The notes: generated from the letters alone by a model not told the origin. A stretch of DNA of 37,399 nucleotides from Phytophthora quininea (GCA_011947345.1 JAAVTG010000244.1:1-37399); one strand, 5' to 3'. Shown: positions 1-11,879, counted from the stretch's first letter. Made by a program: numbers and translations.

Positions 1-257
1 TACCTGAGAGAAACGATGTCAGAGAATGAGGCGGAGGCTAAGCTTATACAGACCATTGTTTCCTAGTCGACCGATTCTCCAACCATGTACTCAGTTTTTC
101 GCTTTGAAGTCGAATGGTGTAGCGATAATGTTCAACTCCGAACGTGGTGTTGCCCTTCTGCCATCCCAATAAGCAGTGGTGCAAAATGTAAAATGAATTG
201 AGAAACTGAGAACACAAGTCAATCGATTAAAGTTTGTTGATGGAAAAATGAAAGTGT

Positions 258-1663
258 TTACACTACGGAGGCCCGGAAATCCTCTGGCACGTGGAACCAT
301 TCTTCGTCTTCATATTTGAGTTTCTGCTGGCGGAAAATGCGCGGCGACTTGAGGAACACGCCCACCAAGTGGCCTGAAACGAGACCGATCGCGACGGAGA
401 CCACCGTTCCAAGAGCTTGATATCCTGCTTGTTCAGCAGCCGAACGATGGGCGCGAGCCGAGTACATCGATGTCAGATTATCGCCGTATGTATTGTCAGA
501 TACACCGGCAGTGATCACCGCTCCAGCAAAGCCACCGATAAGGCTGGGCATTGCGTGCAGATTGAAAATCCCGCAAGTATCCGACAATCGGAGCGTTCGT
601 TCAAGGAACGGAGTCGCATAGCAGTAGCCCACCACCGACGTGACACCAGCCAGTAGACCGATAAAAACCGAGATGGCAGGATTGAAAGCGAACCCGCAGC
701 TTGTCCCCATCGCAACGCCGCCAGCAAGTGTAGCATTCTGGATGTGCACCATGTCGAACTTCTTGCTATGGCTCAGCAATTTCGTCGCGGCGAACGCTGC
801 TGCACATGAAGCACTGATACTCAACACCGTGTTCACCACCGCTCGTTCTTGCTGGAAACCATCTACCGGGAGCATTGCTGCATTAAACGACGGCCAGTAC
901 ATCCACAAGAAAACTGTTCCGATCATGGCAAAAATGTCGGAATTGTACTGCGACGTGTTGTGAACTTGCTCGTCCGAGGTTGGAACCCCAGCTGGATCGT
1001 CAACGCCAGTCCGAAGAACGCACCGAACGCATGGATAACCATCGAACCGCCGGGATCGACGACACTCAGCGACGTCGTCAAGATGGCTTCGTTTACGGCG
1101 TAAAAGATGAGCTCGAAGAAGGTCATCCACACCAGTTGGGTCGGCGTGATTTTCCCAATCACTGCTCCAAAGGTAATCAGCACTGCAGCTGCAGCAAAGT
1201 CGCCGTTGATTAAGGCTGCGACGTCGATGATGGTGGTGGCACCCTTGTCCTCAGCAATTTCGTGAGCGATGGAGACGGTGATGATCCCCCATTGAACTGC
1301 CAGGATCGCGACCATGAAGTTGAGAGAGACGGCACTGAAGCTGTACTTGCGAAGGAAGGTCATCAAGAAGCCGAAGCCGATGAAGATCATCACGTGGATG
1401 TCCATGTACATGGCATAGTAGTCTCGCAAGCGGCCGACACTTGCCCTCTTTGCGGTGGACGGATCGGCGACGTCGAACTTGAAGATGAAGAACAACAAGC
1501 AGCAGATTTGAAGCGCCATGAGCGACCACGCGAAGTCTTGGCCTTGGGAGGGCCAGCCATCGCTCGGTATTTTCAAAATGTCCTCGTTCACTGGGGATGC
1601 AGCTCGAAACGACGGTCCCGGCGTATCGTTTTGCGTCGATGAAGGAGAGGGAAGTTCCGCCAT
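258..1663 (-). CDS. Rh-type ammonium transporter, frame broken once
   Basis: Encodes a polytopic membrane channel of the Rh branch of the Amt/Mep/Rh superfamily, which conducts ammonia/ammonium across a membrane. Seen: hydrophobic helices throughout and Rh-specific blocks such as GFGFLMTFLRKYSFSAV, HAFGAFFGLA and FAMIGTVFLWMYWPSFNAA. The pore-region pattern is Rh rather than plant or bacterial Amt. The frame changes at the CCCC run 986-989 (GGGG in the coding strand). One added G joins the two halves into 468 residues, which is normal for the family, and no intron fits. The longer upstream frame opens with GTG at 1729, so the first ATG at 1663 (MAELPSPSS) is taken as the start. An initiator-like element lies 36 nt upstream. 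Stop TAA is at 258-260. No intron is seen. Substrate preference (NH3 or CO2) cannot be read from sequence. Confidence 0.9.
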
Positions 1664-1691
1664 AGTCCCTTGGTTGGAGTGCGGCCGAAGA

Positions 1692-1706
1692 GAATCGAGA
1701 AATGAA
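1692..1706 (-). promoter_or_regulatory. Oomycete initiator plus flanking element of the Rh gene
   Basis: On the minus strand this reads TTCATTTCTCGATTC, close to the oomycete core promoter consensus (TCATTYY followed by NCAWTTT). It lies about 30-40 nt before the ATG at 1663, the usual spacing. It supports that ATG over the upstream GTG. Confidence 0.55.
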
Positions 1707-1782
1707 TTAGGCAAGGGAAACTGCACCACTACGTTTCAAAACTACTAGCACCGGTATCTGTGGCAGTCGCAAATGGGATGAC

Positions 1783-2720
1783 TCATAACGGACGACGGAA
1801 TTCCGGTGCATTTCCAGTCGAAACGACAAGCTTGCTGCAGTCGTGCCAACTGACCCACAGGTGGGACGTTCCCAGGTTGCCCTTGCAAGTGACGACTAGT
1901 TCGTCTTCACTGCCCAGCCAAGTGATAAAAGACACCGGCGTGCGGCTGCTGGTGCCTGGGTCGAACACAATGTTGGCGGACTCTGCGCACTTGCCGTTCT
2001 TGAGCAACCGGATGGTCTGGTTGTTTTCCGTTTTGACGACAGCGTAAATAGCATACAACTGCGGCGTGGACACTTTGGCATGACTGTTGTGTCCACCAAC
2101 AGTAAAAGCTTCGTTCTCAAATTGCTTCCAGCATAGCTTCGAGACAACTTTTGTTGTCGCCTCTCAGTGCAGGTACAGATCGTCTACCGAATCAGACTCG
2201 GGGTGATCAGTTAACTTCTGTATGAGCTTGTCTTGGTTGCGTAGCTTTGCTTCTAGCATGTCAATCCGCTCCATACAGACTGCACTAAATTGGAAGACGT
2301 ACTTCAATTCCCAGCTCGAGTAAAGTGCATGTAGAGTCACCAACAACTTGAGTTTGCGCTGCTCGCCATGTTCGTGAATCAATTTGCGCCGAGTTGCGAT
2401 CGCATTGCAATTCAACGCGTCATGGAAGAGCTACAGCGGAAAATCATGTAAACTTGTGGTTTCGGGCAATTCTGTACCTTGACGTAGTCGACTGTTGTCG
2501 TGGTAACAACTTTGTTTGCCGTGGTGACGTATTCTTCCACATCCATGTTACTCCTCGTGTACCTGAGAATCGCGTTTAAAAGTATGTACGTCATTGTCGA
2601 AAGAACTCCTACAGTGTTTCTTGCTCGTCTGGTCTTCTAGTAGAATGGTTGCCGTCCTTAAGACGAAGTAGATAGCGATACGAGGGTGCTGAAGGAGGCG
2701 AAAACGTAGTATCTCAATGA
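1783..2720 (-). pseudogene. Decayed copy A of the head/coiled-coil/C1q-like family
   Basis: A relative of the open gene at 12199-13177. On the minus strand the pieces follow the same order: a head remnant around 2620-2715 (YRYLLRLKDGN), intron-like sequence ending in CTCAG, a VDYVK exon end near 2477, then LFHDALNC..., a coiled-coil start (MERIDMLEAKLRNQDKL) and a C-terminal beta-rich domain ending at 1783. Lesions: a TGA at 2164-2166 sits in frame exactly between the coiled coil and the C-terminal domain (both sides share one frame); the first exon has a frame shift and a stop; the first splice donor is altered; no start ATG is found. I infer a pseudogene. The C-terminal frame stays open for about 125 codons, so loss looks moderate in age. 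Confidence 0.75.
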
Positions 2721-3420
2721 GGACGGAAAGTTACTCTGGACCTACTTGATGGACTGATGTCGAACTTCCTCCCAAATTTATACTGAGACTTCCAAGCGCA
2801 AAGCTTGCGGACGAAAAAAAAGCTTAGAAATCTTTGTCGCTATAGTGAATCGCTACCGAAGTCCGATTATCAATAACACTACTACACATATCACGCGCCG
2901 TGACTACAAGCTACATCAACACTCCCGTCGTACGACAGCTTCTTTTGCCAATCCTGGTAGAGCAAACGTTTTTGCGCTTTTCTACGGTCAAAGTCGCGAG
3001 TTACTGTACCAGTTGAACGGAATGATCAGTCTGTTCTGGAGACTCTATCATACAAAGGCACTCAACACGCAAGACGAATGCAGTCCACCATCATATGGTT
3101 GGTCCTGTTGTAATGAGTGGACGCAATCCAATGGATCCTTGACTTTGAGACGGGCACGATTGGTCCGATCTGAAGATTATCTTGAAGACCAGTTTGAAGA
3201 AGCGGGATAGACTGATCGTCGGTATCTGTCTCTTTAGTTATCGTCCAGGCGGCTTCCTCTCGATCGAACCTGCTTCCAGTCCTTTACATTTCGTCTCACA
3301 ATGGCAGCTTTGAGATCCGTGCTGTTCACACGGAACAATCCACACAAAGCTGGAAGATAAAATCGTGTTGGCGCATGTCGACCCAACTTTGGCTGGACTC
3401 AAGATGCCTGCAGTTTCAAT
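2721..3420. other. Intergenic stretch, no supported gene
   Basis: About 700 bases between pseudogene A and the arabinofuranosidase promoter. The one open frame of note (2845-3210, plus strand, about 120 codons) begins with GTG, has no family resemblance I recognise and no initiator element. I see no repeat or RNA gene here. Confidence 0.5.
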
Positions 3421-3434
3421 TCATTCTCCATTCG
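3420..3434 (+). promoter_or_regulatory. Initiator and flanking element of the GH54 gene
   Basis: TTCATTCTCCATTCG matches the oomycete TCATTYYNCAWTTT core element almost fully. It ends about 29 nt before the ATG at 3463, placing transcription start near 3423. Confidence 0.65.
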
Positions 3435-3462
3435 ACGACCTCCACCTCAAGACAAGACACTC

Positions 3463-4497
3463 ATGCTTCGCGGTCTCCCATTGTTCGTTGCCGTGCTCCT
3501 CGGGGCCGCCACTGCTGGTCCCTGCGATATCTACGAAAATGGCAACACACCGTGCGTCGCTGCCCACAGCACCGTTCGAGCTCTCTTCAGTGCGTACACC
3601 GGACCACTGTACCAAGTGACTCGTGCTTCGGACAAGAAAACGCTCGACATCGCTCCGTTGGAGGCCGGTGGCATTGCCAACGCCGCTGCTCAAGACACTT
3701 TCTGTGCCAGCACCACCTGCACCATGACCATCATCTACGACCAATCCAGCAAGAAGAACCACTTGACTCCTGCCCCTGCTGGAGGAGCGAAAACACCCCG
3801 AAGGTCCTGCTGACGCGAGTAAACTGTCGATCTCCATCGACGGCCAAAAGCCTACGGAGTTTGGGTCGAGACCGGTGTTGGTTATCGCAACGACAAAACC
3901 ACCGGAATTCCCACCGGCGACGACGCCGAAGCCATGTACATGGTCACTGCTGGCACGCACTTCAACGGCGGCTGCTGCTTCGACTACGGCAACGCCGAGA
4001 CGAACAACAAGGACGACGGAGCTGCGACGATGGAGGCATTATACTTCGGTAACAACACCATGTGGGGCTACGGCGACGGCCCTGGTCCCTGGGTCATGGC
4101 CGACCTCGAAGACGGACTTTTCGCTTGTGAAAACCCGAAACATTGCTCCAAGACGCCGTCAATTCAGTCCGAGTTTGTGACGGCTATGCTGAAGGGCAGG
4201 TCCGGAGGAACGTTCGCTTTGAAGCAGGGAAATGCCCAATCTGGTGAGCTCCAGACGACGTACGACGGAGCTCGACCGAACGGATACACGGTCATGAAGA
4301 AGCAAGGAGCGATTGTGCTGGGAATCGGCGGTGACAACAGTAACGGCGCCATCGGCAGCTTCTTTGAGGGCGTCATGGTGAGTGGCAACCCGAGTGACGA
4401 CGTTGACAACCGCATCCAAGGCGATATCGTCCAGGCTGCTTATGGTGCCACCGAACCGACTTCCGATTCCCCGGCCACCGTCGCTCCTGCCGTTTAG
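3463..4497 (+). CDS. Secreted GH54 alpha-L-arabinofuranosidase (catalytic domain only)
   Basis: Predicted to release arabinose side chains from arabinoxylan or pectin outside the cell. Seen: a signal peptide (MLRGLPLFVAVLLGAATAG), then the mature GH54 start PCDIYENGNTPCVAAHSTVR, IIYDQSSKKNHLTPAP, CCFDYGNAET, MADLEDGLF and LGIGGDNSNGAIGSF. In fungal AbfB the nucleophile Glu and acid/base Asp lie in the last two motifs, and both residues are present. There is no C-terminal AbfB/CBM42 domain, so the 344-residue product is the catalytic module alone. Two compensating breaks occur: an extra A in AAAA 3790-3793 and a missing A in AAAA 3846-3849. Between them the correct frame reads GPADASKLSISIDGQ and then YGVWVETGVGYRN. 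The start ATG sits just downstream of a good initiator. Confidence 0.9.
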
Positions 4498-4745
4498 TTT
4501 TGCCTGCGATGACACTGTTTTCACCCAGCAGTAGCTTTTTTGTAAATGTTTAAGCTAATTCATATGAAACTCCTTCTTCCTGTGCAACCAACGTGGATGG
4601 CCATTTGTCGACTCATAGATAGCCGGTGAGACTGATGATAACGAATTCGCGATGATGGTCGAAGAAATTCACGTAAGACTCATCCGATAGTGTTTTTGCA
4701 AGTTACGAATCGTGGACAAATGCTGTAATCGCTTGTGCAGAACCG

Positions 4746-5684
4746 CTAACGGTACAGTGAATATGGCCCACAGTTTTTATGAATTGGATATCGGCACACG
4801 TACGTGAACGGAGGCTGCCACAGCTTGGACCGTATCTTCAATGAGTCGAACGCGTACGAGTATAGCAAGTTCATCGGAGCTCGCTCCCTACCCCGGTCTG
4901 CCCAAGATTTAGGTGGCGATTCCCTCCGGAGGGCACGCAGGTGGCCACTCCACTGATGCTGTATAGACCGTCCTGACGAACCAGAATGGTGCCGTCCCGA
5001 CCAGACACGTAAAAGCAATTGGTGTCAATTCTCTTCCAGCGCAAGCGATCCCAAACCTTCTCTGTCGCCTCGAAGCGAAACAAAGGAAGCTCTTAATAGT
5101 TGTAGCACGTGATCGTCAGGATGTTGTCCAGCTGCTCCTGCTGGTCGCGCAGCTTGGACTCCAAAATGTCAATTCGCTCGACCGAGACGGGCTCAAGGTC
5201 GAACGTGTACTTGGGCTGCCACGACGTCTGAAACATACGCAACCCCACTGCCAACTCCAATCGGAGGGCTCCACCTTGAATTGCCGCTAACGTCCGCTGC
5301 GCAACGTTCACATCATTTCCAGGACAGTTTATGGCATCTCGAAAACACTTTAAAGCAGCAAGAAGCAAACAATACTGAGAATGTGATTGTGAACCATCAG
5401 CACACCTTCACGTAGTCGAGCGCTGACGCTCCTGGGATTGCATTCGTTGAGGTTTCAAAATCCGCTTTGTCGATGTTGCCCTTGTACCTACAGGGAGAAT
5501 AGTTAGTCGGAATGTTCGGCATGCATTAGAAAGACGATGTACCATTGCTTTATGCTCGCGCGATCCTCGAGTCGGAGATAAATCTTGTCGTTCTTGAGCT
5601 CGATGGCATAACGGAACGTTGTCGAAGGAGCTGAAGCGAACGTGTCCGCACACCTTCCACTTCAATTGTTCCTAAAGGCGCCAT
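4746..5684 (-). pseudogene. Decayed copy B of the head/coiled-coil/C1q-like family
   Basis: Same gene plan as the open copy at 12199-13177. Exon 1 starts at ATG 5684 (MAPLGTIEVEG) and loses frame near 5650; the correct frame resumes with TTFRYAIELKNDKIYLRLED and KQW. A GT-AG intron follows, then exon 2 (YKGNIDKADFETS... to DYVK, ending at 5406), a second intron, and exon 3 (CFRDAINC... SVERIDILESKLRDQQEQL). A TAA at 5093-5095 then interrupts the frame before ELPLFRFEATEK, and the C-terminal domain loses similarity after about 4890. With a frameshift, a nonsense codon and an eroded tail it is best called a pseudogene. Confidence 0.75.
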
Positions 5685-5773
5685 GACCAATTGTGGCACA
5701 ACACATTGTTCTCTGTCCGTTAGAAGAAATCAAAGAAAACTCGTCAAAACATCATGGAAAGTGGATGTTATCA

Positions 5774-6751
5774 CTAAAACGTTATGAAATCCGTAGCGGC
5801 CTCGGCTTTAGCAACCGAGTTGCACAATGGAGAGATACGAGGCGGGCGATACGTCCCAGTTGCATCAATCTCAAGCACATCGTCTTCCTGCAGGAGAGTG
5901 ACATAGTTCACCACCGAACTCCCTTGTTTGCTGGCGTAGGAGACTTGGATGCATTTTTCGTTCTTTATCAGCTCTGAGCGGCCAATCCCAGTGCCTCCCA
6001 AGGAGATAATCCCGGTGATGCTGTAGACACCATCACATCGAACTCGAATCTCGCTACCCGTGACAATGAAGTCGTCCGAGTCGACTCTGTTCCAGTGTAG
6101 TTTGTTCGTCTCGGTCACTTTCATCGCCTCCAGCTGGATGTACACTGGTGCTTGGACAGTCTTTAGATCGGCTCGCAGTTTAGCCAATTCATCCTGCTGA
6201 TCTTTCAACTTCGACTCGAGAACGTTGATCCGCTCAACTGAGACAGGATCAAGGTCGAAAGCATATTTCGCGACCCAAGCTGAGCGAAGCACACGAACCT
6301 TCAGCGACACGGTCAAACGAAGTGCACCGCCGTTCAGCGTTGTAAATTCACGGTGAACGTCGCTGCATTCATCGAGATCGCAATCCAGACAGTCTTGGAA
6401 GCACTGCAAAGTCAACAAACCAAAACGCTTTAACTGGTAAGGGGATATTCGACTTTATAGTAAGTTTTGCTCACCTTGAAATAGTCGATCGAAGTTGCGT
6501 CAGGAATTGCGTTTGCGGAAGTCACATAAGTGGCTTTATCCATCCCACCTTGTACCTGCCAACACCGTCACGTTAGCGCTTTCAAAGAGTATCAAAGATG
6601 GCATGTGCTTACCATTGCTTCTTGCTCATGCGGTCCTCCATCCAGATACTCATCTTTTCATCCTTGAGTTGAAGGACATAGCGATAGGTCGTCTTTACTG
6701 GTAGTTCAAAGGTAATCGTTCCTTGACTTCTGCGTCTTGCATTGGCGCCAT
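5774..6751 (-). pseudogene. Copy C of the same family, two single-base breaks in the head
   Basis: Exon 1 from ATG 6751 (MAPMQDAEV), GT-AG intron 6556-6612, exon 2 6477-6555, intron about 6416-6476, exon 3 to the stop at 5774. Exon 3 is fully open: CFQDCLDC..., the coiled coil (SVERINVLESKLKDQQDELAK) and a C1q-like domain (CDGVYSITG...). Two single G bases are missing relative to the open paralogue: one near 6721 (GGG reduced to GG) and one near 6548 (again GGG to GG). If these are assembly errors this is a live gene of about 300 codons. The last 30 residues differ from the open copy. Its intron 1 is closely related in sequence to that of the fragment at 11880-12090, so those two are sister copies. 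Confidence 0.6.
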
Positions 6752-7073
6752 GGCAAACGATCAACGGTGGCAAGAATGGGTGGCAAAACAAACTGTGATC
6801 CTCATGACCTAACGCACGGTCTCATTCAAGTCTGCAGCTGTCAGATGGCTTGTCGGATCGAATCTCTATCGCCCCAAATTAAAAATAATTGTTTTTGAAC
6901 GATTTTTTTGCGAGGCTCCCGCTGATGACCCGAGCAAGTGTTGATGCTTCGTTCTGATGCAATCTGGATAGAAGACCGCCTCTCGTAGATGGTCCGTGTG
7001 ATTCTCTCGTATTGTCGAGTTTCATCCGGCAGCGATTATCAATTGGGCTTGCCGCGTCGACTTTGCAGCAGTC
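6752..7073. other. Intergenic spacer before the kinase gene
   Basis: About 320 bases. It should hold the promoters of both flanking genes. An ATG at 6989 opens an unrelated short frame. A real first exon with the kinase signal peptide may lie here, but no convincing one was found. Confidence 0.4.
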
Positions 7074-8920
7074 ATGCTGGCGGTGGCCATCTACGGCGAC
7101 AGCTTGTGCGCCGACGCGCCGTTGACCGTGCAGGTGGTGGCCAATTCGTCGTGTGCGCCGCACCGCTGCAGCGCCATCGCGTACGGAGACAGCACGTACT
7201 ACTACACTCAGAGCTGCAACGACAATGAGGACGCCCACGCGATCGTGGCCGCAGCGTTCACTGACACGCGCTACATCATGTTCGACCGGTTCTCCCAGAC
7301 CAACTGCACCGAATCATCCTACGTGGACACCCACGCACTACGAGACTCAAGGCCTGCGTGCCGTACGCCATCGACAGCATCTCGTACGCCAGCAACGCGA
7401 CGGCGATCGCGTCCATCCTCAATGACGGCTCGGTCAGCATTTTGTACAGCCAAGGAGCGTACTGCAGCTCCGTCACCTCCAGCTCGACGCCCAATAGGAC
7501 GGTGGTGGCCAACCATACGTGCTACACGGCACAGAACAACCGGTTCTACATCAACATCAACGTCAGTTCGAGTTCGGGCAGTAAGTTTACCGAAGAAGAG
7601 TACTCTTCATCGTCCTCATCGACGTCGGTGGTCGTGGTGCCCGCTGGGTCGACAACGGCGGACGATCAAGAAGATTTAAGTACGATGGGATTCGTGACCA
7701 TGATCGTCGTCCCAGTCGTGCTGATCATCGCGATCGCTGCCTTCATCATGTGGCGTCGCCAACCAGCGACGAAGCTGATCCAGAACGAGGGAGCGTCCAC
7801 CAATGACAGCGTCGCCATACTGGAGCCCGACGATCTTCTCCATATGTCTAAGCTGAGTAGTAAGCACAGCTTCATGCCGCAAAACAGCAGCACGTGCACC
7901 ACATATCGAGAGCAGTTCACCGCACGGTCCTTCGCTCCTGGTCTGTCGAGTTTCGGGTCCAGCCATCACGGCCCCCGCTCGGATCGGATCTTCGCGCCAC
8001 AGCTAAGCTCTACTTCGACATTTCATGGGGTTTCGATGCCGCGTATCTGGGAAGACGACGTGGTTGTTGCCTCCCGAATTCCTCGTGACAAGGTGATCCT
8101 TGAGCGGCTGCTAAGTCGTGGAGGCTTTGGCGTGGTGTACTCGGGGCTCTACAACGGCCGCCATGTCGCTGTGAAGATGCTTTTGCCTGAAACTCGGCGG
8201 AGTATCTCGCACGTTACCGACTTGCTGACGGAAGCGAAGATGATGGCAGCTATGGAACACCCGCACATTGTCGAGTTCATTGGCGTGGCTTGGGACTCGC
8301 TGACTAACATGTGCATCGTGTCCGAGTTCATGGGTGGAGGCGACTTAAAGGCACTACTAAGCGATTTCGAGGAGAATAAGAGCCCAACAGGGTTCAACCG
8401 CGACAAACTGAAGATCGCACTGCATGTAGCTCACGCGTTGACATACATGCACTCGCTCGACCCGCCCATTATCCACCGCGACTTGAAGTCGAAGAACATC
8501 CTGCTGAGCGAAAGGCTGGAGGCCAAACTCACAGACTTTGGCACGTCGCGAGAGCGAATCAACGAGTCAATGACAGGAGGCGTCGGGACTTGTCTGTGGA
8601 TGGCCCCGGAGGTCATGATCGGCGACAAATACGACGACAAGGCCGACATGTTTTCCTTCGGCGTCGTCTTATCCGAGTTAGACACCCACGAATCCCCATA
8701 TTCCCACGCGAGAGATCCCAACGACGCCAGCAGACAAATGCCTGAGCCAGCTATTCTGCAAATGGTTGTGATGGGGAAGCTGCACGTCAAGTTCTCCGAG
8801 TTGGCAATTCAGTCCATCGTCAAGCTGGGCAAGGCATGTGTGTCGGTAGACCCAAAGGCACGGCCAACTGCATCTGAGGCGCTATTCAAGCTGCACACGA
8901 TCCTGACGGAAGAAGTCTAG
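7074..8920 (+). CDS. Receptor-like TKL-family serine/threonine protein kinase
   Basis: A single-pass membrane kinase. The Cys-rich extracellular part starts with VAIYGDSLCADAPL and carries several N-glycosylation sites, followed by a Ser-rich stalk, a transmembrane helix near 7684-7755 (FVTMIVVPVVLIIAIAAF), a cytoplasmic linker and a kinase domain from about 8095. Kinase motifs seen: SRGGFGVVYSG (Gly loop), VAVKM (ATP Lys), IIHRDLKSKNILL (catalytic loop), DFGTSRE, MAPEV. All key residues are present, so it should be active. One base is missing between about 7320 and 7355, where the frame moves from ...CTESSYVDTH to ...LKACVPYAIDS. With one base restored the product is 615 residues. The start is uncertain because ATG 7074 leaves almost no signal peptide. 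An AATAAA lies at 8928-8933. It converges on REV1 with 27 bases between stop codons. Confidence 0.85.
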
Positions 8921-8947
8921 GAGGGTTAATAAAGCAATTGAGTTGGA

Positions 8948-11821
8948 TTAAAGTGGCGACACCAGCCGAGTTGAGAGCATGCCGTTGAAATGCTGTCGAA
9001 TATCTCGATTCACGAGATCGAGAACACGGTTGAAGCCTGTCTTTAGAACGTGAGAGAGCGCCGACGAAGCAGCAGCAGTGGAACATTTACGTCTCACAAA
9101 ACGCAACATTCGTAAGGCTCGGTCTAGCGCTCGGTTCTCCACCTCTACCAGTATGCGTGAGTAGATTTCATCGAATGCAGATGCCTGCACAATGATATCA
9201 TCTCCGTCTTCAGCTACAACGGTGGCTTCCAGCGACTTCACTAGGTTTCTGTACAGAGTTTCGATTGCTGGAAGCGCTACCGGGGTTGATGGTTTTTCGC
9301 CGGACTATCGGACTTTGGCAACGGCGCAACAGTAGAAGACGGTCTTCGCTTCTTCGCGTATCGGTCAACTTCTCTTCGAATCGCGTACGGAAGTGCATGA
9401 TAAACTTCCGAGTCAACTTGAGACATTCGAATGTCATTCAACGCGTCTCCCGATCGTAAGTCGCTTCCAACTACTTGAGCAACAGGCTTATTTCGACTGC
9501 CTGAATCAAAAATGTTTCGTGCCGTGTGTTTCCGTCGTAGTGGCGCTTTACCGTTTGTTTTAGGTTGAGCTGGTCGAGCTGCTATGACAGGATGGCGACC
9601 ATATGAGGCCAAGATTTCTTGCTGTAGCTGTACAGGCAGTTCTTCTAATACCCCCATGTTGACTTGCGAAAATGTTGCAGCTATCGCGTCACGCCGCGAG
9701 CTTTCATCTTCGGTTTTCATCTCGCTAACATCGTCGGGAGGTTGGATTTCCCTTTCCTGGGCAGAATCTGTTAGCCATGCTTTAAAAAGTTGTCCACTTC
9801 GTAGGTTGCCACTTTGAGCATCTGACACCAACTTCGTCGCCTGTACTCCCACTCCTCGTAATTCTTCGCTGGGAAAGTTAAATTGCCGTAGCAACTCAAT
9901 ACACGCTTTGCCAATGATTTTGTCGTCATCGGTCGCTTGTGCGAGTGCATGACTTTTAGAAAAGTTGTCACAAATACCATGCCCCATAAACTTCGCAGGC
10001 TCAACAGGCTGACCAGGACGCCGCTTTTTGATCAATAAAGTCAAGCACTTTGTACGAACATTCAGATTTCGGAGGCGATGACTAAGCTCTTCGCCCAGAG
10101 CCATCAAGAATACCGTTGCGTCCTCCCATTTCTCGAATCGAATCCCGAAATTTACTATTGCAGAGACGCTTTTCCGCATCATATTCGACTCGATGGAGAG
10201 CGGCCTACTGTCGACTCCTCGAGCGTAGTTAAATAGCATTTCTCCAGCTGCTTTTCCAAGGGCGCCAACCAATTCACTCTTGGTCATGGTCACTAGTTGC
10301 CGCACATCGTCGACTCCAAGTTCCTCGAGTTTTGCTCCCGTCTTATAGCCAACTCCTGGCAAGTCTCGGATGGACAATGACAGCATGAACTCTTCTGCCT
10401 GAGTTCGGCTTGTGATTTGGAAGACATTATCCGGTTTTGCCTTTTTGGATGATAACTTGGCAAGAAGGACGTTGAAAGAAATTCCGACACTTGCCGCGCA
10501 CCCAGTCTGTTCAAAATCTCACTACGTATTGTTTGCGCCATCCATCCCATTCGTTCCCTTCCCAAACTCAAGAAATGCTTCGTCACAGCTCACCGCCTGC
10601 ACAAACGGTGTATGAGAAAAGAAAATATCGTAGATCTGGAACGAGACGCGCTGGATCGCGTCAAAATTGTACGGTAGGACGACCAAGTTAGGACACAAGG
10701 CTTTGGCTGTCTGCATGAACATCCCAGCTCCGACTCCCTTGGCTCTCGACAAATAGTTACACGAGGAAATCTCCGACGAGCCAGCTTTACTCGAATGAGC
10801 CACTGCAACCGGGATCTTCTCAAGTTCTGGTCGTCCTCGGATTGCAACCGCAACGAAGAAGCAATCCATATCGACGTGCAAAATGACCCGCTCGTCTGAC
10901 GTTGAAGCTGCTCTAGCTACCACACCTCCCTTGTATTTGGCTTGAAACTCAGTAGCCTTCTGCTGGAAGGTGGTTCGCCACGTGCCAATGTGGTGCAAGC
11001 GAGACTTTGCGAAGAAATGCCGAACGAAGTCTGGACCATCTCGTGTCGAATTTGTCCACATCTTATGAACTGCAGGAACACGCTTATCTTCAGACGTCTG
11101 CATTTCCAAGTCTTCTTCTGCAGGTGGCTCCTCGTAGCCCTCATCATCCTCGTCAGTAAGAATATCCCATTCTTCTTCGTCATCATTGCCGCCACTTTCA
11201 TGAATCTGTACTTGTTCACTATCATCAACAGCTGCAACAGCCTTAACTGCTACTATTTCCCCGTTACTCGGCAACGAAGACTGCGGTGATCCTGACAAAC
11301 CGAACAAACTGGCCTGTGTCGGATCTGAAAATCCCACGTATAAAAATGGTTGAACTGGCAACACTTTCTTCTGCTCAATGCTCTTGACGATCCAGTCTGG
11401 ATGCACCACTGGCAGCGGCTTCTTGGCCTTCCTACATTCCTCCGAAAACAATTCGTTAGTCTTTATTGCATTGATCTAAACTTTTGACGCACTTTAATTG
11501 CAGCAACTTGGAGGCTGGTAAATGAGTGGCGACGATGTGAGTCACTCGGCCAGTTTCGTAATGTTCGAAGCCGCCACCGTGAAGCAGCATCAGCTGCCGG
11601 ATTTCTTCTTTACTCGGTTGGGTGTAGCCATCTACATAGACATGGATGCCTTGGAACAGCGTTGAGATCGCGGCGATAGCCGACGGACTGGACGCCGACG
11701 CGAAGCTCTCGTTCTGGCCGCGCAGCTTCTGGATCTTGTGGCTCATGTAGACGCCGAAGCTGCCATCGTGGTGCTCACCCACACGCTTGCGCGCGCCAGA
11801 GGCCGACCGGCTTCGGCGCAT
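8948..11821 (-). CDS. REV1: REV1 translesion DNA polymerase (Y family)
   Basis: A deoxycytidyl transferase and scaffold for bypass of DNA lesions in the nucleus. Domains in order: BRCT (exon 1, 11493-11821, continuing into PLPVVHPDWIVKSIEQKKVLP); an acidic linker; the Y-family palm with HVDMDCFFVAVA and VSCDEAFLEF, which supply the metal-binding acids; thumb/little finger with RDLPGVGYKTGAKL; two ubiquitin-binding motifs (MGVLEELPVQLQQEIL and VYHALPYAIRREVD); and the C-terminal polymerase-exchange domain (RALDRALRMLRFVRR). Intron 11432-11492, 61 bp, GTGCGT...TGTAG. Frame breaks: near 10528-10534 (one extra or two missing bases), AAAA 10513-10516 (one base missing; repaired reading gives TGCAASVGIS), and TTTTT 9293-9297 (one base missing, just before the C-terminal domain). 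Repaired length is 937 residues, with every domain present, so I read it as functional. Confidence 0.92.
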
Positions 11822-11879
11822 TATCTACCGGAATACTCGAACCTATTATACTAAAACAGTAATTCGAGAAATGACTGAA

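Noticed and set aside
2164..2166. TGA as a possible selenocysteine codon
   Set aside because: The aligned position in paralogues is not Cys, no selenocysteine insertion element was sought or seen, and other lesions occur nearby; nonsense mutation is simpler.
2845..3210. Plus-strand open frame of about 120 codons
   Set aside because: Begins with GTG, has no recognised domain, and lacks an initiator element; treated as chance.
6989..7228. ATG frame upstream of the kinase as a signal peptide exon
   Set aside because: Its product is not hydrophobic and is out of frame with the kinase; no splice pair joins them convincingly.
7321..7355. A 35-bp intron explaining the kinase frame shift
   Set aside because: GTGGAC...CTCAAG has the right ends but is shorter than any other intron here (54 bp minimum); a missing base is more likely.
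10513..10560. Introns explaining the REV1 frame shifts
   Set aside because: The frames resume within a few bases and conserved residues continue without a gap; there is no room for an intron.
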